The notes under the pieces were generated by a model that saw nothing but the letters and a program-made list of their open reading frames with translations, made no database searches and had not been told where the DNA came from. The position numbers and the translations under genes are program-made. Shown here in pieces: positions 50,476 through 59,534 of a DNA stretch of 64,000 bases. Within the stretch, counting starts at the first letter, position 1; each line of letters begins with the position of its first letter. Source of the stretch: Chloroflexi bacterium HGW-Chloroflexi-10. GTDB lineage: Bacteria; Chloroflexota; Anaerolineae; Anaerolineales; Anaerolineaceae. The DNA lies in assembly GCA_002840755.1 (NCBI GenBank), contig PHBZ01000023.1, positions 40,850 to 104,849 of the forward strand, in the 5' to 3' direction.

Positions 50476-50724
50476 TTAGTTTTGTTTTTGGCGGATGTAA
50501 GTTGAAATACTGGCAATTGAGTCAAAGTTTGCCGGGGTTATTTCTAGGTCTTCCACATGAACACCAAATGTATCTTCAACGTACGCTACAATCTCCATCA
50601 CATTCATTGAATCGACAATCCCTTTTTCCAGAAATGAGTCTTGATCCTGATAGGGATACCCATTGTCACTGAATAATATGTTTTCGGATATAAATTCTTT
50701 AATTTTGGATTCTATTTTTTCCAC
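50476..50724 (-). CDS. Acyl carrier protein
   Basis: A carrier protein of about 82 residues. The attachment serine lies in G-I-V-D-S-M-N-V near residue 39, followed by the helix V-M-E-I-V-A-Y-V-E-D. The frame opens at a TTG at 50739, but the GTG at 50724 is preceded by GAGGAG at good spacing and is the more likely start. It is the partner of the AMP ligase encoded 56 bp downstream, and completes the ligase/ACP/AsnB trio. The acyl group carried is unknown. Confidence 0.88.
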   Translation of the reverse strand: MEKIESKIKEFISENILFSDNGYPYQDQDSFLEKGIVDSMNVMEIVAYVEDTFGVHVEDLEITPANFDSIASISTYIRQKQN

Positions 50725-50812
50725 AATTGCGCTCCTCAACCATTTATATTATTAGAAAGTTATAAATAAATTCTTCAATTTCAACAAACTTTTTGTACAG
50801 TAAATAAAGCCA

Positions 50813-53494
50813 TCAGCGGTTACTGAATTTTATAAAAGCAAAGAAAACGATCACAAATAAGGCGGCTATGCCTATTCCAGCAACCAGACTTAAACTGGTA
50901 GAAATACCATCGGTTTTTTCAGTGTTTATTACCGGTGTTTCGGTGGCTTGGATTGGTTCTAAACTGGCTATAACATCTTCAGAAGGGGTAGAAGACACTG
51001 TTTCAGAGTTGTTAATCGGTTCTACAGGAGCAGAACCTTCTTCATCCATCTGAGCCAGATTTAACGGGTAGGCGGCCATGATGATTTGGCTAGATGCGGT
51101 GACGTTGGATTGATTCATCAAACCCAAGACAATTGACCCGCTGCGATCAATACCGGCCGCTAATGCAGCAGCAATTCCTTCTGATGCTTGGTTAAGTAAT
51201 AGATTGTCCCGGTTAATCCACTTTTCGTCATCCCAGAAGTAGTAACTGATTTGATCTGTTTTTTCGTTTTGATTAACAGTCTGAAATACATGCAGATGAT
51301 TATCGTTATCCAGAATGGCAGTAACAGGTCCTGCTTCTAATTCAAATAAGGCAAAGTTGGCGGGTGATGACCAGGTTTGTCCGCTATCATTTGAATAGGA
51401 ATGCCATAAGCCGCTTTGTCCATCGTATACTTTCCAAAGTCGATGGATGCGGTTGTTTTGATCCACCAGAATTTGATTCCATGTTGGTGAGGTATCGCTG
51501 ACGAGTTGAGGGGTAGACCATGTTTCATTGGAATTATTTAAATAATATAGGGATAGTGGTCCACTACCGCCTGTAAACGTTGAACAAGTCAGAAGAATAT
51601 GAACCACATTACCCTGGTCCACCGCTAAGTTTGGTTGGTCTATCAGGGGGCACAAATTGCTTATTTCTTGAGGAGTGATAATCAGTTCTGGATCGGACCA
51701 GTTTTCGCCGCCATTCTGAGACTGACTGATATAAAGCCCACGTTCATCATTGTAAGGAACGCTGATCAGAGCATAAGTAATCCCATCTGAGGCTGTGAAA
51801 AGGGCTGGAGACAACCCGGTAGGAAGCGATTGGATTAAATCGGATTTGGACCAACCAACAGGATTATCAGCCTGGTTAAGAAACGACCAGTCATAGTAAA
51901 TTTGTCCAAATTCTCCACCACGCCAGAGAAGAGCCAGGCGTTCTTTAACAAAATTTGTCGTTCCAGCCAATTGATTGGCGGTTCCCGGAATTTTATCGTC
52001 GATTACTACCGCCAAAGGTGAATTATTAGGGTCGTGGGTAACCATTTGTAAAGCGCTTTTCCCGGGATCATCCGGTTTAACGGCAACATATACGAAATGA
52101 AATAAATTGTTGCGCCCTCTAAATCCAAAGAGTGTGTCGCTTGGTTCGTTTTCTAGATGGATTGATTGTATGGGAGACCATCCTCCCGAACCAAGATACC
52201 AATTCGTACGATCGCCAATTTGCTTATTGGTATACCAGATATCTTTGCTTTCGGCTTCATCGAGTCCAATCAAATGGATCTTATCATCAATTACAGCATA
52301 ATTAAATGCTGAAAGATTTATTTGGTTTAATGTCATGGGATCGTAAAATTGACTGAGGGATTCTTGTGCCTGTGGAATACTCCAATTTGTCCCATTCCAA
52401 GCGGTGAACGAAACAACTTGCGCTTGATTATGAACAAATATAAATTCACCGTTGGCTAACGGATACCAGGAGAGTTTATCCGGACATTTCCCAAAAACAT
52501 TTTCAAGTGATTGACTGGAAGTCCATTCAAGTCCGTTGTCTTGGGAGGTACGGTAAAATAAATTGCAATTTCCTCCTGGTTCACTTAATTCCCAGATTTG
52601 TAGAAGTTTTGTTTCATTTCCAATTGTTCGCAGTTTTATTGGGGTTACATATATTAATTCGTTGGAAGGTGCAGAGATTTCTTCTACTGTAGACCAGGTT
52701 TGCCCGCTGGTTTGAGATTGTGTATAAAACAAGCGTTTAAGAGATTGGTTTTCCCAGCCGGCGTAAACGTTGATGTTGCCATCTATCAGAGCGGTTTCAA
52801 CATCCACGTGCACTCCATCCGAATTGAAAACAATATCTGGGCCAGTGAGCCCTAGTGGTGGAATCAGATCTCGATAATATTTGGATTGGTATAAATTGAT
52901 AGTTCTATCCCAACCACTTATTCCAACAGGACTTCGCTGATAATAAATTCCAGAAGGTAAATCTTCGGTTTCGCGTGCGCGGGCAAATACCAGGTGAATC
53001 TGATTTGTGCTGTCCACGGATACATCAAAAGCTACAACCGCATTAGCCAATAGCATTGCACTAATCCAATTGGATCTATTGGTCATATCTCCTTCTCTAA
53101 CTCCGGTGGCATACAATCCATTATTGGATTCATTTATCCAGAAAGCATAGACCCAGCCAGTTCCATCAGCGACAAGTTTGTAATCGTATCCATAAAAAAC
53201 CAGATCCAGATTATAACTTTGGCTCCATTCTTCTTTAAAATTACGGTAGACGAAACCAGCATACTCATCCTGCCACAAGGTATGTATTGTGCCGGAAGCG
53301 CCGATCACAATGGCAGGTTTTTGAGTTGATCCTGAATTGGATAGATTCGTTGGCTCTTGCCAATCCTGATCAATTGATTGTCCGCTCACTTCCATAATTG
53401 GGGAAATAACCAAAATGCATAGGTAACATAATACTGTGCCTAATGACAAATATTTTTTTGAAACATGAAAAGTTTTTGGTAAAAGATACTTCAA
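50813..53494 (-). CDS. Large exported BNR-repeat protein with C-terminal membrane anchor
   Basis: An 893-residue surface protein of the same plan as 39494-40960: signal peptide with a hydrophobic helix at about 17-38, multiple S-x-D-x-G-x-x-W/T blades such as S-Q-T-S-G-Q-T-W-S, S-Q-D-N-G-L-E-W, S-Q-N-G-G-E-N-W-S and S-N-D-S-G-Q-T-W-S, then a Thr/Ser/Pro/Glu-rich linker and a C-terminal helix at about 866-888 with tail K-F-S-N-R. The start is TTG with GGGG upstream; the next in-frame ATG falls inside the signal helix. It has roughly two propellers by length. The function is not established; binding the capsule or an environmental glycan is likely. Confidence 0.72.
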   Translation of the reverse strand: MKYLLPKTFHVSKKYLSLGTVLCYLCILVISPIMEVSGQSIDQDWQEPTNLSNSGSTQKPAIVIGASGTIHTLWQDEYAGFVYRNFKEEWSQSYNLDLVFYGYDYKLVADGTGWVYAFWINESNNGLYATGVREGDMTNRSNWISAMLLANAVVAFDVSVDSTNQIHLVFARARETEDLPSGIYYQRSPVGISGWDRTINLYQSKYYRDLIPPLGLTGPDIVFNSDGVHVDVETALIDGNINVYAGWENQSLKRLFYTQSQTSGQTWSTVEEISAPSNELIYVTPIKLRTIGNETKLLQIWELSEPGGNCNLFYRTSQDNGLEWTSSQSLENVFGKCPDKLSWYPLANGEFIFVHNQAQVVSFTAWNGTNWSIPQAQESLSQFYDPMTLNQINLSAFNYAVIDDKIHLIGLDEAESKDIWYTNKQIGDRTNWYLGSGGWSPIQSIHLENEPSDTLFGFRGRNNLFHFVYVAVKPDDPGKSALQMVTHDPNNSPLAVVIDDKIPGTANQLAGTTNFVKERLALLWRGGEFGQIYYDWSFLNQADNPVGWSKSDLIQSLPTGLSPALFTASDGITYALISVPYNDERGLYISQSQNGGENWSDPELIITPQEISNLCPLIDQPNLAVDQGNVVHILLTCSTFTGGSGPLSLYYLNNSNETWSTPQLVSDTSPTWNQILVDQNNRIHRLWKVYDGQSGLWHSYSNDSGQTWSSPANFALFELEAGPVTAILDNDNHLHVFQTVNQNEKTDQISYYFWDDEKWINRDNLLLNQASEGIAAALAAGIDRSGSIVLGLMNQSNVTASSQIIMAAYPLNLAQMDEEGSAPVEPINNSETVSSTPSEDVIASLEPIQATETPVINTEKTDGISTSLSLVAGIGIAALFVIVFFAFIKFSNR

Positions 53495-53523
53495 TTTCGT
53501 ACCCCAGTTTTCACGGTTATCTA

Positions 53524-55173
53524 CTAGTGAACTTCAATTTTGCTGGACTGCCAGGACAAATGCTGCATACCAACACTGACGGCCGTTTTAAAGGTGGTTG
53601 GATCAGATAAAAGCATTTTTATATAAGTAAACATTGGGCCGGGACGAAATGCCCATTCCCGAAATGCACGTTTTTGCCAATACAATAAACGCTCCGCTGG
53701 CAATCCCGGATAATCTAACACTGTGCCTTTATCCATATCAACCTGTTCCCATCGGGTTCCGGGGCGGAACCAACCATTTTCAATCACTTCAAAGAAAAAT
53801 GGTGTGCCCGGATATGGTGCAGCAACATGGAATAAAGCGATATCCAGTGGTAGTGATTTCGCAAATTTGATGGTCTGCTTAATCGTCTCTTCGGTTTCAG
53901 TAGGTAAACCGATGATAAAGTAACCCCAGTTTTTGATGCCGGCTTTGCGTGCCCAGGTTAATGCACGTAATGCCTTGTCCGGATATGCGCCTTTGCGGGC
54001 ATGTTTGAGAACTGATTCACTGCCAGATTCGATACCCCAGGTCATGAACCAGCATCCTGCTTTAGCCATCAATTGAAGCATTTCTTCGTCCACATAATCT
54101 ACGCGGCTATTGCATGTCCATTTCATATTGATTCCCGATTCGATCATCAAATTGCACAACCCAACAACCTGTTCCCGGCTGGCAGTGAACAAATCAGCAT
54201 ACATATTGACGTTGTTGATGCCTAGTTTTTTTAGCACCCATAATTCTTCCATTATTTTTTCCGGAGAGCGTAAGCGGACTGTATACTGATAACTGACATG
54301 TTTAATACAGTAGATACAGCCTGCCGTGCAACCTCTGGAAGTAACAATAAATGTGAATGGTCCTTTCATCATCGGCATGATATATTTTTTATAAGGCAGA
54401 AGGTGGTGCAATGGAATGGGCAGGTCATCCAGATCACTGACAAATGGTCTGGGAAAATTAACCACAATTTTTTCACCATCACGCCACACTAATCCTTTAA
54501 TGGCGCTCAAGTCCACAGTGCCGTCTGCTTTCAGTGCGAATCGATAATTAGGATCATGATCTTGGATTAATTTTTTGATTGTATCTGGACGGTCATGAAT
54601 TTTTCCTTCGAGGTGGTCAATTAAATCACGGATTGCTAAATCGGGTTCTCCCATTAAAACAAAATCAAGTGCGGGATAAGGGCGCATGGTTTCTACTGGA
54701 ATAGGCGTGACGTGGGTGCCAAACGCAATTGTTTTTGCACCGCGTGCTTTAGCCAGGAAACAGCCGTACATATCATTCTCCAATGTCGGCGCTGTCATTT
54801 GAGTGAAATAGTATTTTGGCTGACATTTGTCGATTTCTACAGCGAATGTTTTCCAATCCATTCTTTCAGCATTGGCGTCAATAATCCTGATTTTATAGGT
54901 GGGAACCAGTAAGGCTGCCATTTGGGCCAGGGAAACCTGCGGCCAGACCATATTTTCTCGGGTTCGGCGACCTACCCGATGTTGAGTACGGATCCATAAT
55001 CCACCATCAGGTGTTGGCGGATTTACCAATAAAATATCAACAGCATTTTCACCCCGCGGTGTATTAGAAACTGTATCCCGTACGATTTGATCTGCATTTG
55101 GGAAATTTGCCATTTTTAATTTAGGGAGACGATGGCTCCCCATATTTACTTTTTCAATAGATTCTTCACTCAT
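53524..55173 (-). CDS. B12-binding domain radical SAM enzyme
   Basis: A 549-residue protein. The N-terminal cobalamin-binding-type domain has V-D-I-L-L-V-N-P-P near 45-53 and I-I-D-A-N-A-E-R, but not the D-x-H-x-x-G histidine, as in many base-off relatives. The radical SAM core begins with S-R-G-C282-T-A-G-C286-I-Y-C289. The class includes methylases and ring-forming enzymes such as BchE. It follows a polyprenyl-sugar-synthesising GT2 and precedes the beta-propeller gene, so a role in modifying a lipid carrier or sugar is possible. The ATG at 55173 preceded by AAAGGAG is preferred over the GTG at 55191. The substrate is unknown. Confidence 0.85.
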   Translation of the reverse strand: MSEESIEKVNMGSHRLPKLKMANFPNADQIVRDTVSNTPRGENAVDILLVNPPTPDGGLWIRTQHRVGRRTRENMVWPQVSLAQMAALLVPTYKIRIIDANAERMDWKTFAVEIDKCQPKYYFTQMTAPTLENDMYGCFLAKARGAKTIAFGTHVTPIPVETMRPYPALDFVLMGEPDLAIRDLIDHLEGKIHDRPDTIKKLIQDHDPNYRFALKADGTVDLSAIKGLVWRDGEKIVVNFPRPFVSDLDDLPIPLHHLLPYKKYIMPMMKGPFTFIVTSRGCTAGCIYCIKHVSYQYTVRLRSPEKIMEELWVLKKLGINNVNMYADLFTASREQVVGLCNLMIESGINMKWTCNSRVDYVDEEMLQLMAKAGCWFMTWGIESGSESVLKHARKGAYPDKALRALTWARKAGIKNWGYFIIGLPTETEETIKQTIKFAKSLPLDIALFHVAAPYPGTPFFFEVIENGWFRPGTRWEQVDMDKGTVLDYPGLPAERLLYWQKRAFREWAFRPGPMFTYIKMLLSDPTTFKTAVSVGMQHLSWQSSKIEVH

Positions 55174-55190
55174 GATTTTCTCCTTTACCA

Positions 55191-56396
55191 CTAATTAGCT
55201 TGTAAGTCAGTTTGAATATCGGTAGCCCGCTGGCTGATTTCTTCCAGGACGCGCATGAGAGACCAATACAACATTAATTGAACACCTACCAGTGTTGACA
55301 TGGCTGCGCCTAACAGGTATAACCACAGCCGGGAAATTTCCCAGCCCTGTATACCTAATATGAGGCTGATAAGTCCAACCAGTGTTCCGACTACTAGGGT
55401 TGATAGGCCCAACCATCCAAAATTTTGTTCCAATGGTTTGGCAAACATTGGCTTTCCAAATAAACCCTGTCGGATTGGTTTCTTATAAAAAATGGTTATT
55501 AGATAATTAAAGGTGGCACCCAGGGCAAACAGGGATATACCGCCAACAGCAAAAATCATTCCTGTAAATAATGCCGTTACACCCCAGGGTCCTATACTGG
55601 TATTTCCGGATACACGTGAAATAACCAAACCAAAAAAGATTAATAAGGCAATTGCTACAGCAGCTGAACCGATCAAACCCAGAACCCGAACCGGATTATA
55701 AGAGAGTACAGTCCAGACCATCGATTGTAAGAAAACCCAACCATCACGCACTACACTAAGTTTTGATCTTCCCACCCTTTCGCTATACGGAATGGGAACT
55801 TCCGCCATTTGTATATTTTCATAAACAGCCCGGGTACTCATTACGGGTGTCAGATTCAGTCCGTTGGGGAGCGGATATAGGTGAGAAAGGATTTCCTTTT
55901 TAAAAACCCTCATACCGCTGGCACTATCGGTGATTTTTTGCCATCCCAGCAGGCTTAATAAATTGGCAAAGATAAAATTGCCTATTCGACGCGTTACAGG
56001 CATCTCGCTTTTTGCTCCAGCCATGCGTGAACCTATAACTAATTCAGACCCTTGAAAAATTGATTGACAAAGCGCAGGGAAATATTCGGGAGGATAGGTG
56101 CCGTCTGCGTCCAGGAATCCGACCATTTCACCTGTTGCCTGGGAGAAACCTGTTTTCAGCGCACCACCATAACCTTTATTCTTTTGAGAAATTACTCTGA
56201 CCAATGGATCATTATCTGAAAATTTCTGGGCGATTTTGGCCGTGTTATCTCGGGAACCATCGTCAACAACCAATAGTTCTAATTGATCTACACCAATTTT
56301 TGCCAGTTCTCCGCGTACAGCCAGTACGCGTTCCATAATTTCTGCGATGCCGTCTTCTTCGTTATATGCTGGTATTACGACGGATAATGTACTCAC
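55191..56396 (-). CDS. Polyprenyl-phosphate glycosyltransferase family 2 (GtrB/DPM1-like)
   Basis: A 401-residue protein. The GT2 domain shows V-V-I-P-A-Y-N-E-E-D near 6-15, V-V-D-D-G-S-R-D-N-T near 45-54, K-N-K-G-Y-G-G-A and F-L-D-A-D-G as DXD. It is followed by about four membrane helices from residue 210. This layout matches enzymes that make polyprenyl-phosphate sugars such as GtrB or Dpm1. It could supply the donor used by the GT39-like membrane enzymes at 11837 and 35876. The start is GTG with AAGGAG upstream. It lies 17 bp upstream of the radical SAM gene. Confidence 0.87.
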   Translation of the reverse strand: MSTLSVVIPAYNEEDGIAEIMERVLAVRGELAKIGVDQLELLVVDDGSRDNTAKIAQKFSDNDPLVRVISQKNKGYGGALKTGFSQATGEMVGFLDADGTYPPEYFPALCQSIFQGSELVIGSRMAGAKSEMPVTRRIGNFIFANLLSLLGWQKITDSASGMRVFKKEILSHLYPLPNGLNLTPVMSTRAVYENIQMAEVPIPYSERVGRSKLSVVRDGWVFLQSMVWTVLSYNPVRVLGLIGSAAVAIALLIFFGLVISRVSGNTSIGPWGVTALFTGMIFAVGGISLFALGATFNYLITIFYKKPIRQGLFGKPMFAKPLEQNFGWLGLSTLVVGTLVGLISLILGIQGWEISRLWLYLLGAAMSTLVGVQLMLYWSLMRVLEEISQRATDIQTDLQAN

Positions 56397-56408
56397 GATT
56401 GATACTCC

Positions 56409-57179
56409 TTATAGATGAAAAACCGGCTTTTTTTGTGTTTGATCGGTTTTAATGATTTCCCGGATTACCCGCGCAGGTATACCGCCAACAACGGTATGCG
56501 CTGGTACATCCTGAGTGACAACTGCTCCAGCCGCGATGACCGCACCTTTTCCAATATGAACACCATCTGTTATGATGGCGCCTGATCCAATCCAAACATC
56601 ATCTTCTATGGTGATCCCTTCGGCGGTAATTCCCTGTTCAATGATGGGAATATCGGGATCATTGATCACATGATTGACGGCTAGAATTTGTGTAAATGGT
56701 GATGTGTAAACCCGGTCTCCCAGGGTAACGCCACCCTGACCTCGAATAACCGAATATTCTCCCACCAAACAATCTTTCCCAATCCGGATACCGGAATGGG
56801 GCATACCTCGAAAATTGTAAACGTGTAGTACAGAACCAATCATTACAATACTTTTTTCACCAATTTCAATTCCATTTGGGCAAGCATGTAAATAAGTGTT
56901 TTGATCAATATAAACGCCATGGTGCAAATGAACATAGTTGCCAAATCGTATTTTTACATTATTCTCAATTGCTGCCCATCCGTCCATCTTTAGTATGAGC
57001 TTATAGAAAATTCCTCTTAAGCCAATGCCGATAATGGAAGGTACCCAGCCAAACAGAAGATAAATAAACTGCTCTGCGATGTATCTGCCAACCGATGTAG
57101 CCTGCCGGTCCAGATAAAGTTTGAGATTTGAGAAAACACTGTTATTCTCAATTGGGGTAGGTTGAATATTTTTTTCCAT
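56409..57179 (-). CDS. Hexapeptide-repeat O-acyltransferase
   Basis: A 256-residue protein. The C-terminal 160 residues form a left-handed beta helix from hexapeptide repeats ([27 protein letters not shown]) and end V-G-G-I-P-A-R-V-I, the WbbJ/maltose-O-acetyltransferase plan, with a catalytic-type histidine in A-V-N-H near 168. The first 70 residues hold a short hydrophobic stretch and probably pack on the membrane. It would move an acetyl group from acetyl-CoA to a sugar. The 186-bp upstream region can fold into alternative hairpins. Confidence 0.87.
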   Translation of the reverse strand: MEKNIQPTPIENNSVFSNLKLYLDRQATSVGRYIAEQFIYLLFGWVPSIIGIGLRGIFYKLILKMDGWAAIENNVKIRFGNYVHLHHGVYIDQNTYLHACPNGIEIGEKSIVMIGSVLHVYNFRGMPHSGIRIGKDCLVGEYSVIRGQGGVTLGDRVYTSPFTQILAVNHVINDPDIPIIEQGITAEGITIEDDVWIGSGAIITDGVHIGKGAVIAAGAVVTQDVPAHTVVGGIPARVIREIIKTDQTQKKPVFHL

Positions 57180-57365
57180 ATTGTTTGCCTGGCATGCTCC
57201 GCCACTACGACATCAAAATCGCAGATTGATAGATAGTTATGATTTCCCGGTAACACAAAGCTTAGGCAAACCTTTCATGTTGCCAGGATGGTTTGGATGA
57301 CTAAATAATCTACCAATAACTAACGATAACTGCGCTTAAAATTTTATTTTGTAAAGTGCTGTGGT
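57180..57365 (-). promoter_or_regulatory. Leader region with two mutually exclusive hairpins
   Basis: The gap between the GmhA-GAF gene and the acetyltransferase gene is 186 bp, one of the longest in the operon. CAAACC at 57267-57272 can pair with GGTTTG at 57290-57295, and GGCAA at 57265-57269 can pair with TTGCC at 57280-57284. The two stems share bases and cannot form together, as in an attenuator or riboswitch. I do not recognise a known class. No strong promoter pair was found. Confidence 0.3.
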
Positions 57366-58529
57366 TTATTTCACAACATCATCTTTGTCATCTTTGTTTT
57401 TAAAAATTGCCGGAGCAAAAGATGAGGCCATGTTTGTTACCAACTCAAGGTCTTTAATTGAAAAACGATTATTTTTAGGGCGGACCAATGTGATCGCTCC
57501 TACAACTTTGCCTGATTTGAAAGGAACACTGATAGCAGATTTTGAATCTTCTTCTTCCGTTTCCCAAGGCCGGCGCAGCCATCGCTGATCGTCACTGGTG
57601 CTTTCAATTAAGGCAGACTGTTGGTTCTTAACCACCCATCCAGCCAGACCATTTTGGCTGATGTCGATCAGTTGGTCTAAAGTGGGAGATAGTGCTTTAT
57701 CCCCATAAACTTGGGCGCCATCAATAATATTGCCGTTTTCGTCCAACAAGATAAGTGTTCCGCTCTTCGTTTCAGTTAGTTCCAGTAGCATTTTTAACAA
57801 TTGAAAAAGCATAGATGAATTCTCTTTACTTAAATTAGTGCCGCCGGCTGCCTGAATGATAGAATTTACTAATGGCCCTGTTTTTGATGAACCTTCCTCA
57901 AAGGATCCGATTTCTGATATTTTTGTTGGTTTGGCAAATGTTTTGCTTGTTTTAACTTGAATTGCCAATGTATCACGGCTGATTTCATACAATGCAAAAC
58001 TGATCAAATGGGAAATAATCATGTGAATATCTTCCACATGACGAATATTGTCTGATGGAACCCGGACTTCAATATTCACCATTTCGCTCAGTTTGCCGCC
58101 TTCAAAGCCAGTAAAACCGATACTAATGGCACCAACCCGATTGGCAAGTTCCACCGCCTTTAGAATGTTGGGTGAGTTTCCACTGGTAGAGATGGCGATA
58201 ACAATATCATTCGGTTGTATCAGATTGCGCAATTGATGTGCAAACACATTTTCATAACCTTCATCATTGGCTAATGCTGTGAAAATGGCATTGCTGCTGT
58301 TAAGATCAATCGCCTTGAATGGAGGCAGGCCTTCAAAATAAATGTTTTTAGCCAGGTCACAAACCAAATGGCTTGCGGTGGATGCACTACCGCCGTTTCC
58401 CATGATGAAAATTTGTTTCCCGTTTAGATGGGCATGATGCAGCACCTGGATCACGTGTTTTACTTTTTCCAGTGGCATTTGTTTAAGACTGAACCCGAGA
58501 TTATTTAAGTAATTGTCTACTTGTACCAT
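57366..58529 (-). CDS. gmhA: Phosphoheptose isomerase (SIS) fused to a GAF domain
   Basis: A 387-residue two-domain protein. Residues 1-195 are a SIS domain of the GmhA type, with I-M-G-N-G-G-S-A-S-T-A-S-H near 43-55, A-I-S-T-S-G-N-S-P-N near 117-126 and H-V-E-D near 163-166. It isomerises sedoheptulose 7-phosphate to heptose 7-phosphate. A linker rich in K and S leads to a GAF domain at about 215-385 with L-L-D-E-N-G-N-I, I-S-V-P-F-K-S-G-K-V-V-G-A-I-T and the F-S-I-K-D-L-E-L helix. GAF domains bind small molecules or regulators, and this fusion is not usual for GmhA, which is about 190 residues alone. HddA follows on the operon's upstream side. An AAGGAG site precedes the ATG. Confidence 0.85.
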   Translation of the reverse strand: MVQVDNYLNNLGFSLKQMPLEKVKHVIQVLHHAHLNGKQIFIMGNGGSASTASHLVCDLAKNIYFEGLPPFKAIDLNSSNAIFTALANDEGYENVFAHQLRNLIQPNDIVIAISTSGNSPNILKAVELANRVGAISIGFTGFEGGKLSEMVNIEVRVPSDNIRHVEDIHMIISHLISFALYEISRDTLAIQVKTSKTFAKPTKISEIGSFEEGSSKTGPLVNSIIQAAGGTNLSKENSSMLFQLLKMLLELTETKSGTLILLDENGNIIDGAQVYGDKALSPTLDQLIDISQNGLAGWVVKNQQSALIESTSDDQRWLRRPWETEEEDSKSAISVPFKSGKVVGAITLVRPKNNRFSIKDLELVTNMASSFAPAIFKNKDDKDDVVK

Positions 58530-58559
58530 ATAACTCTCTCCTTACTTCGTCCGGCAGGG

Positions 58560-59534
58560 TCACCGCCGGTAATCAAAAATGACTTTGGAACCACTTGGTT
58601 CCAATTGAATCGGGATTTCGCGTAAACCATTTAAGGCGTTGCGTACAGCATCCCTTTTATCACGGGGACAATATAATAATAAAAATCCGCCGCCTCCGGC
58701 ACCCGTAACTTTTCCACCGAGAGCCCCTGCTTTTCGGGCGGCGCGATAATATGAATCAATCAGGTCGTTTGTAATACCGCTGGCCAATTGCTTTTTGAGA
58801 TGCCAGCTTTCATCCAGCATTTCACCTATGCAATCTATATTCCCATTTTGTAATTCGTCCAGTGCATTTGTAGCCATTTCTTTCAGGTGATGCAAAATGG
58901 GCAAACGATCCTGGATATTATTCTTTTGCTCGGTAAGGATACTCTCTGCATGACGTTTCATGCCGGTATAAAATAATAATAAGTTCTCAGATAATTGTTG
59001 TTTCCGCGGTTCATCGAGTTTTATGTTGGTAATTTTGGTGGAACCATCCTGTTGAAATTCCAACAATTTAAACCCGCCATAAGCAGCAATATATTGATCC
59101 TGAAAACCAATGGGTTTGTGTAATGTATCGATTTCAATCTGACAGGCGCCGCTTGCAAGTTGTTCGGGATGGACAGGTTGGTCCAGGTATGTGTACATGG
59201 CGTGTAAGGTGCCTACAGTCACCGTGGATGATGAGCCAAGCCCGGTTCCTGCCGGAATATCACCCATTGTCGTTATTTCAACACCTTTTTGTAACCCGGT
59301 TTTGCGGAATGCTTCCCGAATTAATTCATGCTGAATTTGATCCACCGATTCGACCATCTCGGTGCGGGTATATCCAATACGTAACATTTCATCAAACCGT
59401 TGTTTTATCGTGACAAAGATGTATTTATCAATGGCAGTTGTTAATACGCAACCCCCCTCCTTTAAAAAGTAAGAAGGGAAATCGGTTCCACCACCGAAAA
59501 AGCTGATGCGCAATGGAGTCTGAACTATTATCAA
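58560..59534 (-). CDS. hddA: D-glycero-alpha-D-manno-heptose-7-phosphate kinase
   Basis: A 324-residue GHMP-family kinase. It starts Q-T-P-L-R-I-S-F-F-G-G-G-T-D-F-P, which is diagnostic of HddA; the ATP loop G-T-G-L-G-S-S-S-T lies near 96-104 and the third GHMP motif K-V-T-G-A-G-G-G-G near 294-302. It adds the 1-phosphate to heptose 7-phosphate on the way to GDP-heptose, between GmhA and GmhB. The start is TTG, overlapping the upstream stop as TTGA and preceded by a perfect AAGGAGG. The nucleotidyltransferase HddC is not in the window. Confidence 0.92.
   Translation of the reverse strand: MIIVQTPLRISFFGGGTDFPSYFLKEGGCVLTTAIDKYIFVTIKQRFDEMLRIGYTRTEMVESVDQIQHELIREAFRKTGLQKGVEITTMGDIPAGTGLGSSSTVTVGTLHAMYTYLDQPVHPEQLASGACQIEIDTLHKPIGFQDQYIAAYGGFKLLEFQQDGSTKITNIKLDEPRKQQLSENLLLFYTGMKRHAESILTEQKNNIQDRLPILHHLKEMATNALDELQNGNIDCIGEMLDESWHLKKQLASGITNDLIDSYYRAARKAGALGGKVTGAGGGGFLLLYCPRDKRDAVRNALNGLREIPIQLEPSGSKVIFDYRR

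Noticed and set aside
57017..57256. Minus-strand frame of 79 codons overlapping the acetyltransferase start
   Set aside because: It shares most of its length with a clear hexapeptide acyltransferase in another frame, has no good ribosome-binding site and matches no family.
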